From assembly GCF_003797125.1 (NCBI RefSeq), contig NZ_RKKE01000006.1, positions 124,001-188,000 on the forward strand: a stretch of DNA of 64,000 nucleotides, read 5' to 3'. The notes beneath the pieces are model-generated. The model was not told the DNA's origin, ran no database searches, and was given only the letters and a program-made list of their open reading frames with translations. Both the position numbers and the translations under genes were made by a program. Each line of letters opens with the position of its first letter. Within the stretch, counting starts at the first letter, position 1. Source of the DNA: Shewanella frigidimarina (GTDB taxonomy: Bacteria > Pseudomonadota > Gammaproteobacteria > Enterobacterales > Shewanellaceae). Shown one piece after another: positions 26,929 to 34,990 of this stretch.

Positions 26929-26966
26929 CAAAAAGCCTCTGTAACCTATTACAGGGGCTTTTTTAC
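26929..26966 (+). terminator. intrinsic terminator after the TonB receptor gene
   Basis: The stem AAAAAGCC-T-CTGTAA / TTACAG-G-GGCTTTTT, with one bulged mismatch pair, is followed by T. It probably lowers expression of the downstream flavoprotein and amylase genes relative to the receptor, unless these have their own promoter. Confidence 0.8.
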
Positions 26967-27016
26967 AATATCGGATTCAGTAAAAATAAATCAAAAATAG
27001 TTAAAAGGCGATAACA

Positions 27017-28540
27017 ATGGATCAAACGATAATAAAAAACATTGTCATTGTAGGCGGCGGAACATCGGGCTGGATGACCGCAGCCATGTTAGCAAAATTG
27101 TTTAAAACACAACTTAATATCACTCTCATTGAATCTGACACCATCGGCACTATAGGTGTTGGTGAAGCCACCATTCCGCCACTGCAAATATTTAACAGCG
27201 TATTAGGCATCAGCGAGAAAGACTTTATTAAAGCGACCCAAGCAACCTATAAATTAGGCATCGAGTTTGAAAACTGGCACCTACAAGGCGATGCTTACAT
27301 GCACGCTTTTGGCAATATTGGTCGTGACTTAGGCTTTACCTCGTTTCATCATTATTGGCTCAGCGCACAAGCTCATTGTGGCCAACAAAATCAAAGTACG
27401 TTTAGCGCTAAAGATTTCTGGCAATACTCGCTTAATTATCAGGCTGCTAAACACAATAAATTCCAACCTATTCAAAGTATTGCTCAAGCGCAGATGAGTG
27501 GTATCACCCATGCATATCACTTTGATGCTAGTTTATATGCCAACTTACTACGCCAATACAGCATACAACGTGGTGTTGTTCGGGTTGAAGGCACTATTAC
27601 TAGCACTCAACTCACTAATGATGGCGCGATAGACAGTGTCACGTTACAAAATGGTGACTGCATTAATGGTGACTTATTTATTGATTGTTCGGGTTTTTCT
27701 GCTTTATTGATTGAAAAAGCATTAGGAATAGAATACGAAAACTGGCAGCATTGGCTACCCTGTGACAGCGCATATGCCGTGCCTTGTGAAAGCACCTCTC
27801 CTCTCACGCCTTACACTAAAGCAACCGCTCATGATGCTGGTTGGCAATGGCGTATTCCACTGCAACATCGCACTGGTAATGGCATTGTGTATAGCAGCCA
27901 ACATATGAGCGACGAACAAGCTAAACAGCATTTATTAGCCAACCTAGACGGAAAACAGTTAGCCGAACCGCGTAAAATTAATTTCACCACTGGCAGGCGC
28001 GTCAAGCAATGGCATAAAAACTGTGTTGCTATTGGTTTATCGAGCGGATTTTTAGAACCGTTAGAGTCCACCAGCTTACATTTAGTCCAATCGGCTATCA
28101 TTCGTTTAACAAAGTTATTTCCCCGAAACGGCATTCAATCGCAACACATTGATGAATTTAATCGCCAATCACAAACCGAGTTTGAGCAAATCCGCGACTT
28201 TATTATTTTGCATTATCATCTTAATGCAAAACAATCTGCCGACGGTGAACACGGTTTATGGCAGCAATGTCGCGATATGGACATCCCCGAAAGCTTGCAA
28301 CGAAAAATCGATTTATTTAAATCCACTGCAACGGTTTTCAGGCATCAAGATGAACTCTTTACCGAAGCAGCTTGGATCCAGGTAATGTTAGGACAAGGCA
28401 TTATTCCTTCAGATTATCATCCACTTACCCAAGCTGTCAGCCAAGTCGATTTAACAGACTATTTAAGCAATATCCGTAAGGTCATTGCCACCACGGTTAA
28501 CCAAATGCCGACCCATGAAGCCTATATAAAAAAATGTTAA
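27017..28540 (+). CDS. flavin-dependent tryptophan-halogenase-family protein
   Basis: 507 residues. The FAD-binding motif GGGTSGWMTAAML is at about 10-22. The halogenase-type lysine region ATYKLGIEFENW (about 75-86) is present, as are GWQWRIPL (about 275-282), the WxWxIP motif, and GLSSGFLEPLESTSLHL (about 337-353) containing the family glutamate. All the residues I associate with a functional halogenase are therefore kept. Homologues are often found beside TonB-dependent sugar receptors, but their role there is not established and need not be halogenation. It sits between the receptor and the first periplasmic amylase with an AAGG ribosome binding site. Confidence 0.85.
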   Translation: MDQTIIKNIVIVGGGTSGWMTAAMLAKLFKTQLNITLIESDTIGTIGVGEATIPPLQIFNSVLGISEKDFIKATQATYKLGIEFENWHLQGDAYMHAFGNIGRDLGFTSFHHYWLSAQAHCGQQNQSTFSAKDFWQYSLNYQAAKHNKFQPIQSIAQAQMSGITHAYHFDASLYANLLRQYSIQRGVVRVEGTITSTQLTNDGAIDSVTLQNGDCINGDLFIDCSGFSALLIEKALGIEYENWQHWLPCDSAYAVPCESTSPLTPYTKATAHDAGWQWRIPLQHRTGNGIVYSSQHMSDEQAKQHLLANLDGKQLAEPRKINFTTGRRVKQWHKNCVAIGLSSGFLEPLESTSLHLVQSAIIRLTKLFPRNGIQSQHIDEFNRQSQTEFEQIRDFIILHYHLNAKQSADGEHGLWQQCRDMDIPESLQRKIDLFKSTATVFRHQDELFTEAAWIQVMLGQGIIPSDYHPLTQAVSQVDLTDYLSNIRKVIATTVNQMPTHEAYIKKC

Positions 28541-28602
28541 GCGATTGATTAACTATCAGTCAAAAGAATAAAAACAAATTAAATAGAACAGGACCAGTAA
28601 TC

Positions 28603-30522
28603 ATGTCATCACATTGCTCACACCCAACGCCACTAGGCCAACACCGCATCAGCAAGCTCGCATCACGTTTATTATTGGGCTGTGCGCTCAGTGTCAGCGC
28701 CATGTCGGTGAATGCCGCACTTAACGTCGAACCCATGTCATGGTGGGCGGGTATGCAACAACCTAAGTTACAACTGTTGATTGCTGGCGATAACATTCGT
28801 GACACCCAAGTGAAATTAATCAAGGCTCAAGGTGTCACACTCAACAGCGTTGATAAAACTGACAGTAACGACCATTTATTTATTAATTTGGACTTAAGCC
28901 AAGCTAAACCACAACGACTTACTTTGGGTTTATATAAAGGCGAACAATTAGTTGAACAATTTGATTATGTGCTGCAAACACGTCAAAAAGGCTCACGCGA
29001 TCGCCAAGGGTTTAGTAATAAAGATGTGATTTACTTAATCACTCCAGATCGTTTTGTTAACGGTAATCCCGACAACGATAACCATCCAGACATGCTTGAA
29101 AAAGCTGACCGTAGTTTTGACGGTGGTCGCCATGGTGGTGATATTATGGGGATCCGCAAAGCACTGCCCTACTTGCATGATTTAGGCGTGACTCAGTTGT
29201 GGATTAATCCATTGCTTGAAAATAACCAACAAAAATATTCTTATCACGGGTATTCCACTACAGACTTTTATAACATTGATCCTCGCTTTGGTAGCAATCA
29301 AGAATACCAAGCCTTGGTAGAAGAAGCGCAAACCTTTGGCATTGGCATCATCCAAGATGTGGTTGTTAATCACATGGGATCCGGTCATAAATGGATGAGC
29401 AGTATGCCGAGTAACACTTGGATTAATGGTCAATCACGTTGGGTGAAAGACCCGACAGATGTCAGTTACTCAAGCCATAGACGCACTACCGTACAAGATC
29501 CTTACTCTGTGAATGCAGACACGGTAGATTTTAGCGATGGATGGTTTGACGTCACTATGCCAGATCTCAATCAACGCGATCCGCACATGGCAACATACTT
29601 AATTCAAAATAGTATTTGGTGGGTTGAATACGCGGGGCTGAGCGGTATTCGCGAAGACACCTACTCTTATGCTGACAAAGATTTTCTAACAGCATGGTCA
29701 AAGGCCATTATGGATGAATACCCGCATTTTAATATTGTTGGTGAAGAATGGAGTAGTAACCCAGTGACGGTAAGCTACTGGCAAGCTGGAAAGAAAAATG
29801 CAGATGGTTATCAATCTTTTGCACCTAGCATGATGGATTTTCCGTTGTATGACACTCTTATAGCAAGCTTAACCAAAGAGGAAGATTGGGGCGCTGGATT
29901 TATCGATCTTTACCAAATGTTGGCTAACGACGTGGTGTATGCCAATCCAAGCCAGTTAGTGTTATTTGAAGGTAATCACGACACTAACCGTATTTACAGT
30001 TTAATGAAAAACGACATTGAACTGTACAAAATGGCCATGGCTTATGTACTGACCAGCAATCGTATCCCACAAATATTTTACGGCTCAGAAATAGTCATGC
30101 AAAGTCCTACAGAAGACCGTAACGACGGAGCTGTACGCGCAGACTTCCCAGGTGGCTGGCCGCAAGACAGTGTCAATGTATTTACAGGTAAAGGTTTGAA
30201 TGCACAACAAACCGAAGCACTTACCTTCGTACGTACATTATTAAATTACCGTAAAAATTCATTAGCTATTCAACAGGGTAAATTACAGCACTTTGTGCCA
30301 AAAGACGGTGTTTATGTTCAAAGTCGTCATCAAGGCGATGAAACGTTACTGATCATTTACAATAAAAACAGCCACGCCATTGAGCTTGATTTACAACGTT
30401 TTAAACCTGCTATTAATGACAACACTGCTGGCGTTGATATTATCAACAAACAAACGTATTCATTATCTAAACCGCTTACGTTATCCAATAAAGGTGTCAC
30501 GATTCTTAAACTGAACCGTTGA
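28603..30522 (+). CDS. periplasmic GH13 cyclomaltodextrinase/neopullulanase-like enzyme
   Basis: 639 residues with a signal peptide (cut near VNAA, about residue 38). A small N-terminal beta domain (about 45-130) precedes the TIM barrel. GH13 residues: DVVVNH (region I), nucleophile Asp in GIREDTYS (about 351), acid Glu in VGEEW (about 380) and Asp in EGNHDTNR (about 458). The architecture resembles SusA-type enzymes that cut alpha-1,4 links in maltodextrins. It follows the flavoprotein gene by 62 bases, with GGACC near the start codon, and is followed by a hairpin before the second amylase. Confidence 0.9.
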   Translation: MSSHCSHPTPLGQHRISKLASRLLLGCALSVSAMSVNAALNVEPMSWWAGMQQPKLQLLIAGDNIRDTQVKLIKAQGVTLNSVDKTDSNDHLFINLDLSQAKPQRLTLGLYKGEQLVEQFDYVLQTRQKGSRDRQGFSNKDVIYLITPDRFVNGNPDNDNHPDMLEKADRSFDGGRHGGDIMGIRKALPYLHDLGVTQLWINPLLENNQQKYSYHGYSTTDFYNIDPRFGSNQEYQALVEEAQTFGIGIIQDVVVNHMGSGHKWMSSMPSNTWINGQSRWVKDPTDVSYSSHRRTTVQDPYSVNADTVDFSDGWFDVTMPDLNQRDPHMATYLIQNSIWWVEYAGLSGIREDTYSYADKDFLTAWSKAIMDEYPHFNIVGEEWSSNPVTVSYWQAGKKNADGYQSFAPSMMDFPLYDTLIASLTKEEDWGAGFIDLYQMLANDVVYANPSQLVLFEGNHDTNRIYSLMKNDIELYKMAMAYVLTSNRIPQIFYGSEIVMQSPTEDRNDGAVRADFPGGWPQDSVNVFTGKGLNAQQTEALTFVRTLLNYRKNSLAIQQGKLQHFVPKDGVYVQSRHQGDETLLIIYNKNSHAIELDLQRFKPAINDNTAGVDIINKQTYSLSKPLTLSNKGVTILKLNR

Positions 30523-30561
30523 TTTTTATTACTGATATTTTGATCCGTTATTTGAAATTAA

Positions 30562-30595
30562 GGAGTGGTTCTATGTTCTTCAATTGAACCACTCC
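30562..30595 (+). other. intergenic hairpin between the two amylase genes
   Basis: A 10-bp stem GGAGTGGTTC/GAACCACTCC with a 14-nt loop has no T tract after it, so it is not a classic terminator. It may stabilise or define processing of the polycistronic transcript. Confidence 0.6.
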
Positions 30596-30620
30596 CATAA
30601 AAATAATAAAAGAGAGACTC

Positions 30621-32603
30621 ATGGGCACCATCATTAAACCGTTAGCAAGCCAACTTCACCGACCTTCCCCAACCTCTAAGGCATTGGTACTAGCCTGTAT
30701 GCTGGGATTAGGATTAAGCGCTTGCCAACCCAATACCATTGAACAAACTGATACTGCGGTAAAAAACGATAACGAAAACGTATCAGTTACCCAAATAAAC
30801 CAAACTGCTACAACAGGCAAACCGGTGGTATATCAAGTATTCACTCGCCTGTATGGCAACACCAATACCACCAATAAAGCTTGGGGAACTATTGCCGAAA
30901 ATGGCGTAGGAAAATTCAGTGATTTTACCGATGTGGCATTACGAGATATTAAATCCTTAGGCACCACTCACGTTTGGTATACCGGCGTACCGCATCATGC
31001 GTTGGTCAATGACTATACGGCTGATGGTATTAGTAATGATGATCCTGATGTGGTAAAAGGCCGCGCGGGCTCACCATATGCGGTAAAAGACTACTACAAC
31101 GTCAATCCTGATCTGGCTGACAATCCGGCTAATCGCTTGGCAGAATTCGAAGCCTTAATCGGTCGTACTCATGCCAATGGCATGCGGGTGATTATCGATA
31201 TCGTGCCTAATCATGTCGCGCGCAATTATCATTCTATTTCAGCGCCAAAAGGCGAGCCAGACTTTGGTGCTAACGACGATAAAACTAACACCTATAGTAG
31301 ACACAACAATTTCTATTATGTAGTCGGTGAAGACTTTCAAGTCCCACAAGCATCGGATGGTTATCTGCCATTAGGCGGCGAAACACATCCCCTCATCGAC
31401 GCAAAGTTTGCCGAGTCACCGGCAAAATGGACCGGCAATGGCTCACGTTTAGCCAAGCCCGATGCCAATGATTGGTACGAAACCGTTAAAATAAATTACG
31501 GAGTCAAACCCGATGGCAGCCATGACTTCCCTGCACTGCCTAATGATTATGCAAATAAAACCGCAGCCGAGCATTTAGCCTTTTGGCAAGCACAAGCGGC
31601 CGATGACATTCCAGATTCATGGCGTAAGTTTGAGCACATCGCGCAATATTGGCTAGCCAAAGGCGTAGATGGTTTTCGCTACGACATGGCTGAAATGGTA
31701 CCAGTTGAATTTTGGAGTTACCTCAACAGCCACATTAAGCACACCAACCCAAATGCGTTTATTCTGGCTGAGGTGTATAACCCTGATTTATATCGCGATT
31801 ATATTCATTTAGGTAAAATGGATTACTTATACGACAAAGTCGATTTATATGACACCTTAAAAGCCATAATTCAAGGTAAGGCCAGTACAGCAGCCATTGC
31901 CACAGTTCAAGCCAAAGTCAGCGACATAGAGCAACATATGCTGCACTTTTTAGAAAACCACGACGAGCAACGTATCAACACGGTCGACTTTGCCGGCAAT
32001 CCATTTAATGCACTGCCAGCGATGGTGGTGTCTGCAACGTTAAGTCGCTCACCCACTTTACTGTATTTTGGTCAAGATGTAGGAGAGCAAGGCGCTGAAA
32101 ATGCAGGCTTTGGACAACCGACTCGCACCAGTATTTTTGACTATGTGGGCGTACCAGCTCATCAACGCTGGATGAACAACGGCAAGTTTGATGGCGGACA
32201 GTCAACATCTGATGAAAAGACATTACGGGCTTATTACCAAACCTTGTTAACCCTAAGCCATAGTGCATCAGCATTAACTGGCGAATATATCGAATTAGAC
32301 ACGCTACAGCGCCAACTTAATACCCAGGGGTACGATGATGAGGTATTTGCCTTTAGCCGTTTTAATGCAGACCAGCAGTTGATCATTGTCAGTAACTTTA
32401 GCCAACACCAAAGCAAGCTGTTTACCCTAACATTGCCACACACTCTGATTAACCAATGGCACATAATTAAAAACACACCCGTTAAAGACTTACTCAACTA
32501 CACTCTGTTGACTCAGCAGCTCGTGTTACAGAGCGACAGCAGCGCCACTATTGATGTGCAATTAGCCCCACTGCAATCAGTCGTTATGGCATTACAACGC
32601 TAA
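30621..32603 (+). CDS. lipoprotein alpha-amylase, GH13
   Basis: 660 residues with a lipoprotein signal (lipobox LSAC, Cys34), so the enzyme is anchored in a membrane, probably the outer one. After a low-complexity Asn/Thr linker (about 35-70) comes the GH13 barrel: DIVPNH (region I), nucleophile Asp in GFRYDMAE (about 354), acid Glu in LAEVYNP (about 384) and Asp in ENHDEQR (about 447). It probably makes the first cuts in imported or surface-bound starch chains. It ends the plus-strand unit and is followed by a terminator. Confidence 0.92.
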   Translation: MGTIIKPLASQLHRPSPTSKALVLACMLGLGLSACQPNTIEQTDTAVKNDNENVSVTQINQTATTGKPVVYQVFTRLYGNTNTTNKAWGTIAENGVGKFSDFTDVALRDIKSLGTTHVWYTGVPHHALVNDYTADGISNDDPDVVKGRAGSPYAVKDYYNVNPDLADNPANRLAEFEALIGRTHANGMRVIIDIVPNHVARNYHSISAPKGEPDFGANDDKTNTYSRHNNFYYVVGEDFQVPQASDGYLPLGGETHPLIDAKFAESPAKWTGNGSRLAKPDANDWYETVKINYGVKPDGSHDFPALPNDYANKTAAEHLAFWQAQAADDIPDSWRKFEHIAQYWLAKGVDGFRYDMAEMVPVEFWSYLNSHIKHTNPNAFILAEVYNPDLYRDYIHLGKMDYLYDKVDLYDTLKAIIQGKASTAAIATVQAKVSDIEQHMLHFLENHDEQRINTVDFAGNPFNALPAMVVSATLSRSPTLLYFGQDVGEQGAENAGFGQPTRTSIFDYVGVPAHQRWMNNGKFDGGQSTSDEKTLRAYYQTLLTLSHSASALTGEYIELDTLQRQLNTQGYDDEVFAFSRFNADQQLIIVSNFSQHQSKLFTLTLPHTLINQWHIIKNTPVKDLLNYTLLTQQLVLQSDSSATIDVQLAPLQSVVMALQR

Positions 32604-32799
32604 ATCACTAAACAAAAGCCATAAACCAAAAGCAGCGAGTTGAAAGGCTTAATCCAATAATACTGCAAAACCCTCTAGCCATCAGCTAGAGGGTTTTTAT
32701 TATCGGTATTAATCAGTTTGGATATAGGTACACAAGAGAAAGCCTATATGTGACTATTTTTTAATATTATTGCCTATTTAGTTGTATATTTACTGACTC
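32604..32799. other. junction between maltodextrin unit and accessory block
   Basis: It contains the terminator at 32668-32702 and then AT-rich sequence without a recognisable gene. A 30-codon frame begins beyond it at 32800. Confidence 0.5.
32668..32702 (+). terminator. terminator of the TonB-receptor/amylase unit
   Basis: The stem AAAACCCTCTAGC/GCTAGAGGGTTTTT has a short loop and a T run, 65 bases after the last amylase gene. Confidence 0.9.
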
Positions 32800-32892
32800 T
32801 TATTTAGCAACTCTATCTTTTAACTCTATAGACATATCAGGATCATTAATTTCATCAATAATATATTGCACCAATTTTGGATTGGTGACCAT
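32800..32892 (-). CDS. possible 30-residue peptide in the accessory block
   Basis: An ATG-to-TAA frame encodes MVTNPKLVQYIIDEIN followed by DPDMSIELKDRVAK. The amphipathic, non-repetitive composition looks protein-like, but there is no clear ribosome binding site. It could be the remnant of a longer gene. It follows the two orphan genes on the same strand. Confidence 0.28.
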   Translation of the reverse strand: MVTNPKLVQYIIDEINDPDMSIELKDRVAK

Positions 32893-32932
32893 GTTGGGTT
32901 CAGATTATCAATCAAATATTCTGACGTTAAAT

Positions 32933-33364
32933 TCAATTTTGATATTCACTGGGACATTTAGCTGAATCAGTAAAATCAGCAATCGAATTTACAAATAAAA
33001 CTCCAATTTCCTCTATAAGCCAGTGCTCATTTTCAGCAATATATTTTATATTGAAGGATATTGGCATGTTCTCATTATCGAATCCATTAATAGATAAGCA
33101 CCCGACTTTCTCATTTATTTTTTCAAAGTGTGATTTTTGCTTAAACATGTACTTTTTAAAGAGTAATTGTTCAGTTATTTCAGGCTCATTTATGTTCAAA
33201 TTTTTTATTAAATTTGAACTAAAAAAATCAAATTGCAACTTGTGTATATTATCAACACTCACAGATTGTTCGTATCGATAATAGCTTGAATATAATGGTC
33301 CATTATTCATTTTTACTGCACATGCAGATAAAAATAATACTAAAAACAAAGTAATTGATCTCAT
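32933..33364 (-). CDS. orphan lipoprotein of unknown function
   Basis: 143 residues with an N-terminal lipoprotein signal (lipobox LSAC, Cys15). I do not recognise the mature part; it is AT-rich in codon use, with many Asn, Lys and Phe, unlike the neighbouring amylase genes. It is one base from the preceding gene (stop and start nearly touch), so the two are probably co-transcribed. The context is a decayed accessory region, suggesting horizontal origin. Confidence 0.6.
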   Translation of the reverse strand: MRSITLFLVLFLSACAVKMNNGPLYSSYYRYEQSVSVDNIHKLQFDFFSSNLIKNLNINEPEITEQLLFKKYMFKQKSHFEKINEKVGCLSINGFDNENMPISFNIKYIAENEHWLIEEIGVLFVNSIADFTDSAKCPSEYQN

Positions 33365-33365
33365 A

Positions 33366-33794
33366 TTATCTTCCCATTATGCTTTCTAATTCAGCTTCAT
33401 AAGCCCTATTTCGACCTTTAAGAGCTCTCGCTGCTGAGCATAATAAACCTGAACATGAAGTGATAAGCTCTTCTAAATCAAAATCACCATTAACAGTTAA
33501 ACTTATGACTGCTAAATTTACAGTTGCACTATATCCAATATTCATTTCACCTTTATTTTCAAAGCTAATACTAATACGCTTGACCTTAATACCTATTTTC
33601 TCAAGTGTTGGTGTCCCGCTGAATGTTAATACACCAGCATTTCCGCTTAAGGTAGCCGTTCCACTCTGATCAACAGTAAGCTTAAAACTTCCTTTTTCAG
33701 CCATTATTTTTGTTGTTAAACCTTTGTCTTTCGAATATGACGCTTCAATTAATTTAGCAACCGTAATTTTTACTTCAGCTCTAGTCATGCTCAT
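33366..33794 (-). CDS. orphan protein of unknown function, paired with lipoprotein gene
   Basis: 142 residues without signal peptide or membrane segment. The middle (about 35-110) has alternating hydrophobic and polar residues suggesting beta strands. The C-terminal 35 residues are helical, with CSGLLCSAARALKGR. I do not recognise the family. The gene has AAGGAG about 8 bases upstream of MSMTRAE. Together with the downstream lipoprotein it forms a two-gene unit; an effector/partner or secreted/anchor pair is possible but unsupported. Confidence 0.55.
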   Translation of the reverse strand: MSMTRAEVKITVAKLIEASYSKDKGLTTKIMAEKGSFKLTVDQSGTATLSGNAGVLTFSGTPTLEKIGIKVKRISISFENKGEMNIGYSATVNLAVISLTVNGDFDLEELITSCSGLLCSAARALKGRNRAYEAELESIMGR

Positions 33795-33987
33795 AGTTAA
33801 AAACTCCTTTTAAGCCACTATTTTTGTTTAGTGTTTATGATTTCATCTTTAATGGGGTTAATGGTTAGGTAAAAAATCAACCTTAATGTGGAAGAAGCTT
33901 TCTAATTTTACCCTATCGAAATAGCAAAACAATTATCAACTAGTATGTAATTATCTAAATATGCCACTTTTTTTTGAAGTACTAAGC

Positions 33988-34083
33988 CTAATTAAATGTT
34001 ACCCCCAAATCCAATTCACGCTGTTTGAGCCAAGCAGCATCTTTGCTTAACCACACTCCTTTTGCTAACGCTAATTTTGTCAT
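33988..34083 (-). CDS. 31-residue frame with strong ribosome binding site, likely gene fragment
   Basis: The ATG at 34083 has AAGGAG twelve bases upstream, and the frame reads MTKLALAKGVWLSKDAAW then LKQRELDLGVTFN before a TAG. Upstream on the same strand a short frame ends ...TDLDNIPALKE at the stop that overlaps this ribosome binding site, which looks like an old two-gene junction. It may be a real small protein or the 5' end of a deleted gene. Confidence 0.35.
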   Translation of the reverse strand: MTKLALAKGVWLSKDAAWLKQRELDLGVTFN

Positions 34084-34311
34084 CTTATTTTACTCCTTAA
34101 GCGCTGGGATATTGTCGAGATCGGTGACAAGCTGAATATCTTTTTTTCATGTTAAAGATGCAATGCAAAAAGATGCCACCTATGAATACTTGATCAAAAA
34201 TGAGACATGTTTATCCAAATGGGTAACGTCAACGCTTTCAGGTTATAGGTAGTTAAATCTGATGGCTGTACCCGACCCGCGTGCTGTAATCCTCTTAAAA
34301 CAGTAACCTAG

Positions 34312-34440
34312 TCATCCATTCAGGTAGAGGTAACTGCTTAAGCATGTTTCTATTTCTTCCACCGCACTCTCAGGAATATAATATCCATTATTATCTAAAC
34401 CATGTGTATAAAATATTGAAAAGTATTGGCTTAAGTTGGA
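34312..34440 (-). pseudogene. C-terminal fragment of an unknown protein
   Basis: A 42-codon stretch without an ATG reads as convincing protein (FYTHGLDNNGYYIPESAVEE, then IETCLSSYLYLNG) up to a TGA at 34312-34314. Upstream it runs into the IS630-type relic, so the parent gene was probably cut by that insertion or deletion. Identity unknown. Confidence 0.38.
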
Positions 34441-34446
34441 TTACAA

Positions 34447-34683
34447 GTCGCTCTAAGCATCCAAGACAATCCTTAGAAACTCAAGCAGAGTTTAAAAAAA
34501 CTCATTTCTAAAACGATCGCAACGGTCACTGTTTATATCCCTTTAGGCACTGTCGATATTTGCTTTCAAGATGAATCGCGATTTGGTCAGCAAAATACAA
34601 CGACCAAACTGTGGGCGCAAAAGGCTATCGACCCAGAGCTGTAAAACAGCAACAATGTGAATATGCTTATCTATTTTGGGAAG
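34447..34683 (+). pseudogene. IS630-family transposase relic
   Basis: In one frame KHPRQSLETQAEFKKTHF ends at a stop. Next comes ICFQDESRFGQQNT followed by TKLWAQK, and after a frameshift GYRPRAVKQQQCEYAYLF. The FQDE-RFGQQ and RP-AVKQQQ-EYAY strings are typical of IS630/Tc1-like DDE transposases around the second catalytic Asp. Stops and a frameshift make it non-functional, and no terminal inverted repeats are obvious. Confidence 0.75.
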
Positions 34684-34723
34684 CCCCCAGCAGCAGGGTA
34701 ACAGGAGCTTTGGTCACTCTCTT

Positions 34724-34787
34724 TCTCACACGCAAGATTTGAAAAATATCTTTCTTGTTGCCTGTATTAAAATTGATGCTGCTAACA
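34724..34787 (+). repeat. dispersed 64-bp repeat, copy 1
   Basis: It matches 38021-38084 in the same orientation at about 55 of 64 positions (TCTCACAC-CAAGATTTGAAAAATAT core). It is non-coding as far as I can tell and lies just after the transposase relic. Confidence 0.65.
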
Positions 34788-34990
34788 GAATTATATAGCC
34801 GTATTTGGCTTGCTATTAACATTTAACCTATACAAAAGTGTACGCTAATCGCCAATGCACATCACTTATGATTATTGATAAATCATTGTTTAATCGTCAT
34901 TATCGCAACGAAATATGCAACTAAAGATTAACACATTATGTTTAATATTTTAATGACTAGTTAACAATTATTGATTCATGGAGTAGGTAA

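Larger units (their letters stand above)
33795..34990. other. 1.2-kb stretch of decayed genes
   Basis: No intact gene is seen. It contains a 31-codon frame with a strong ribosome binding site (33988-34083), a protein-like fragment (34312-34440), an IS630-type transposase relic (about 34447-34683) and one copy of a dispersed 64-bp repeat (34724-34787). The rest is AT-rich upstream sequence for the large lipoprotein gene. Confidence 0.6.

Noticed and set aside
33051..33281. Plus-strand frame antisense to the orphan lipoprotein gene
   Set aside because: No ribosome binding site and no protein-like motif; the minus strand has a lipobox and a coherent start.
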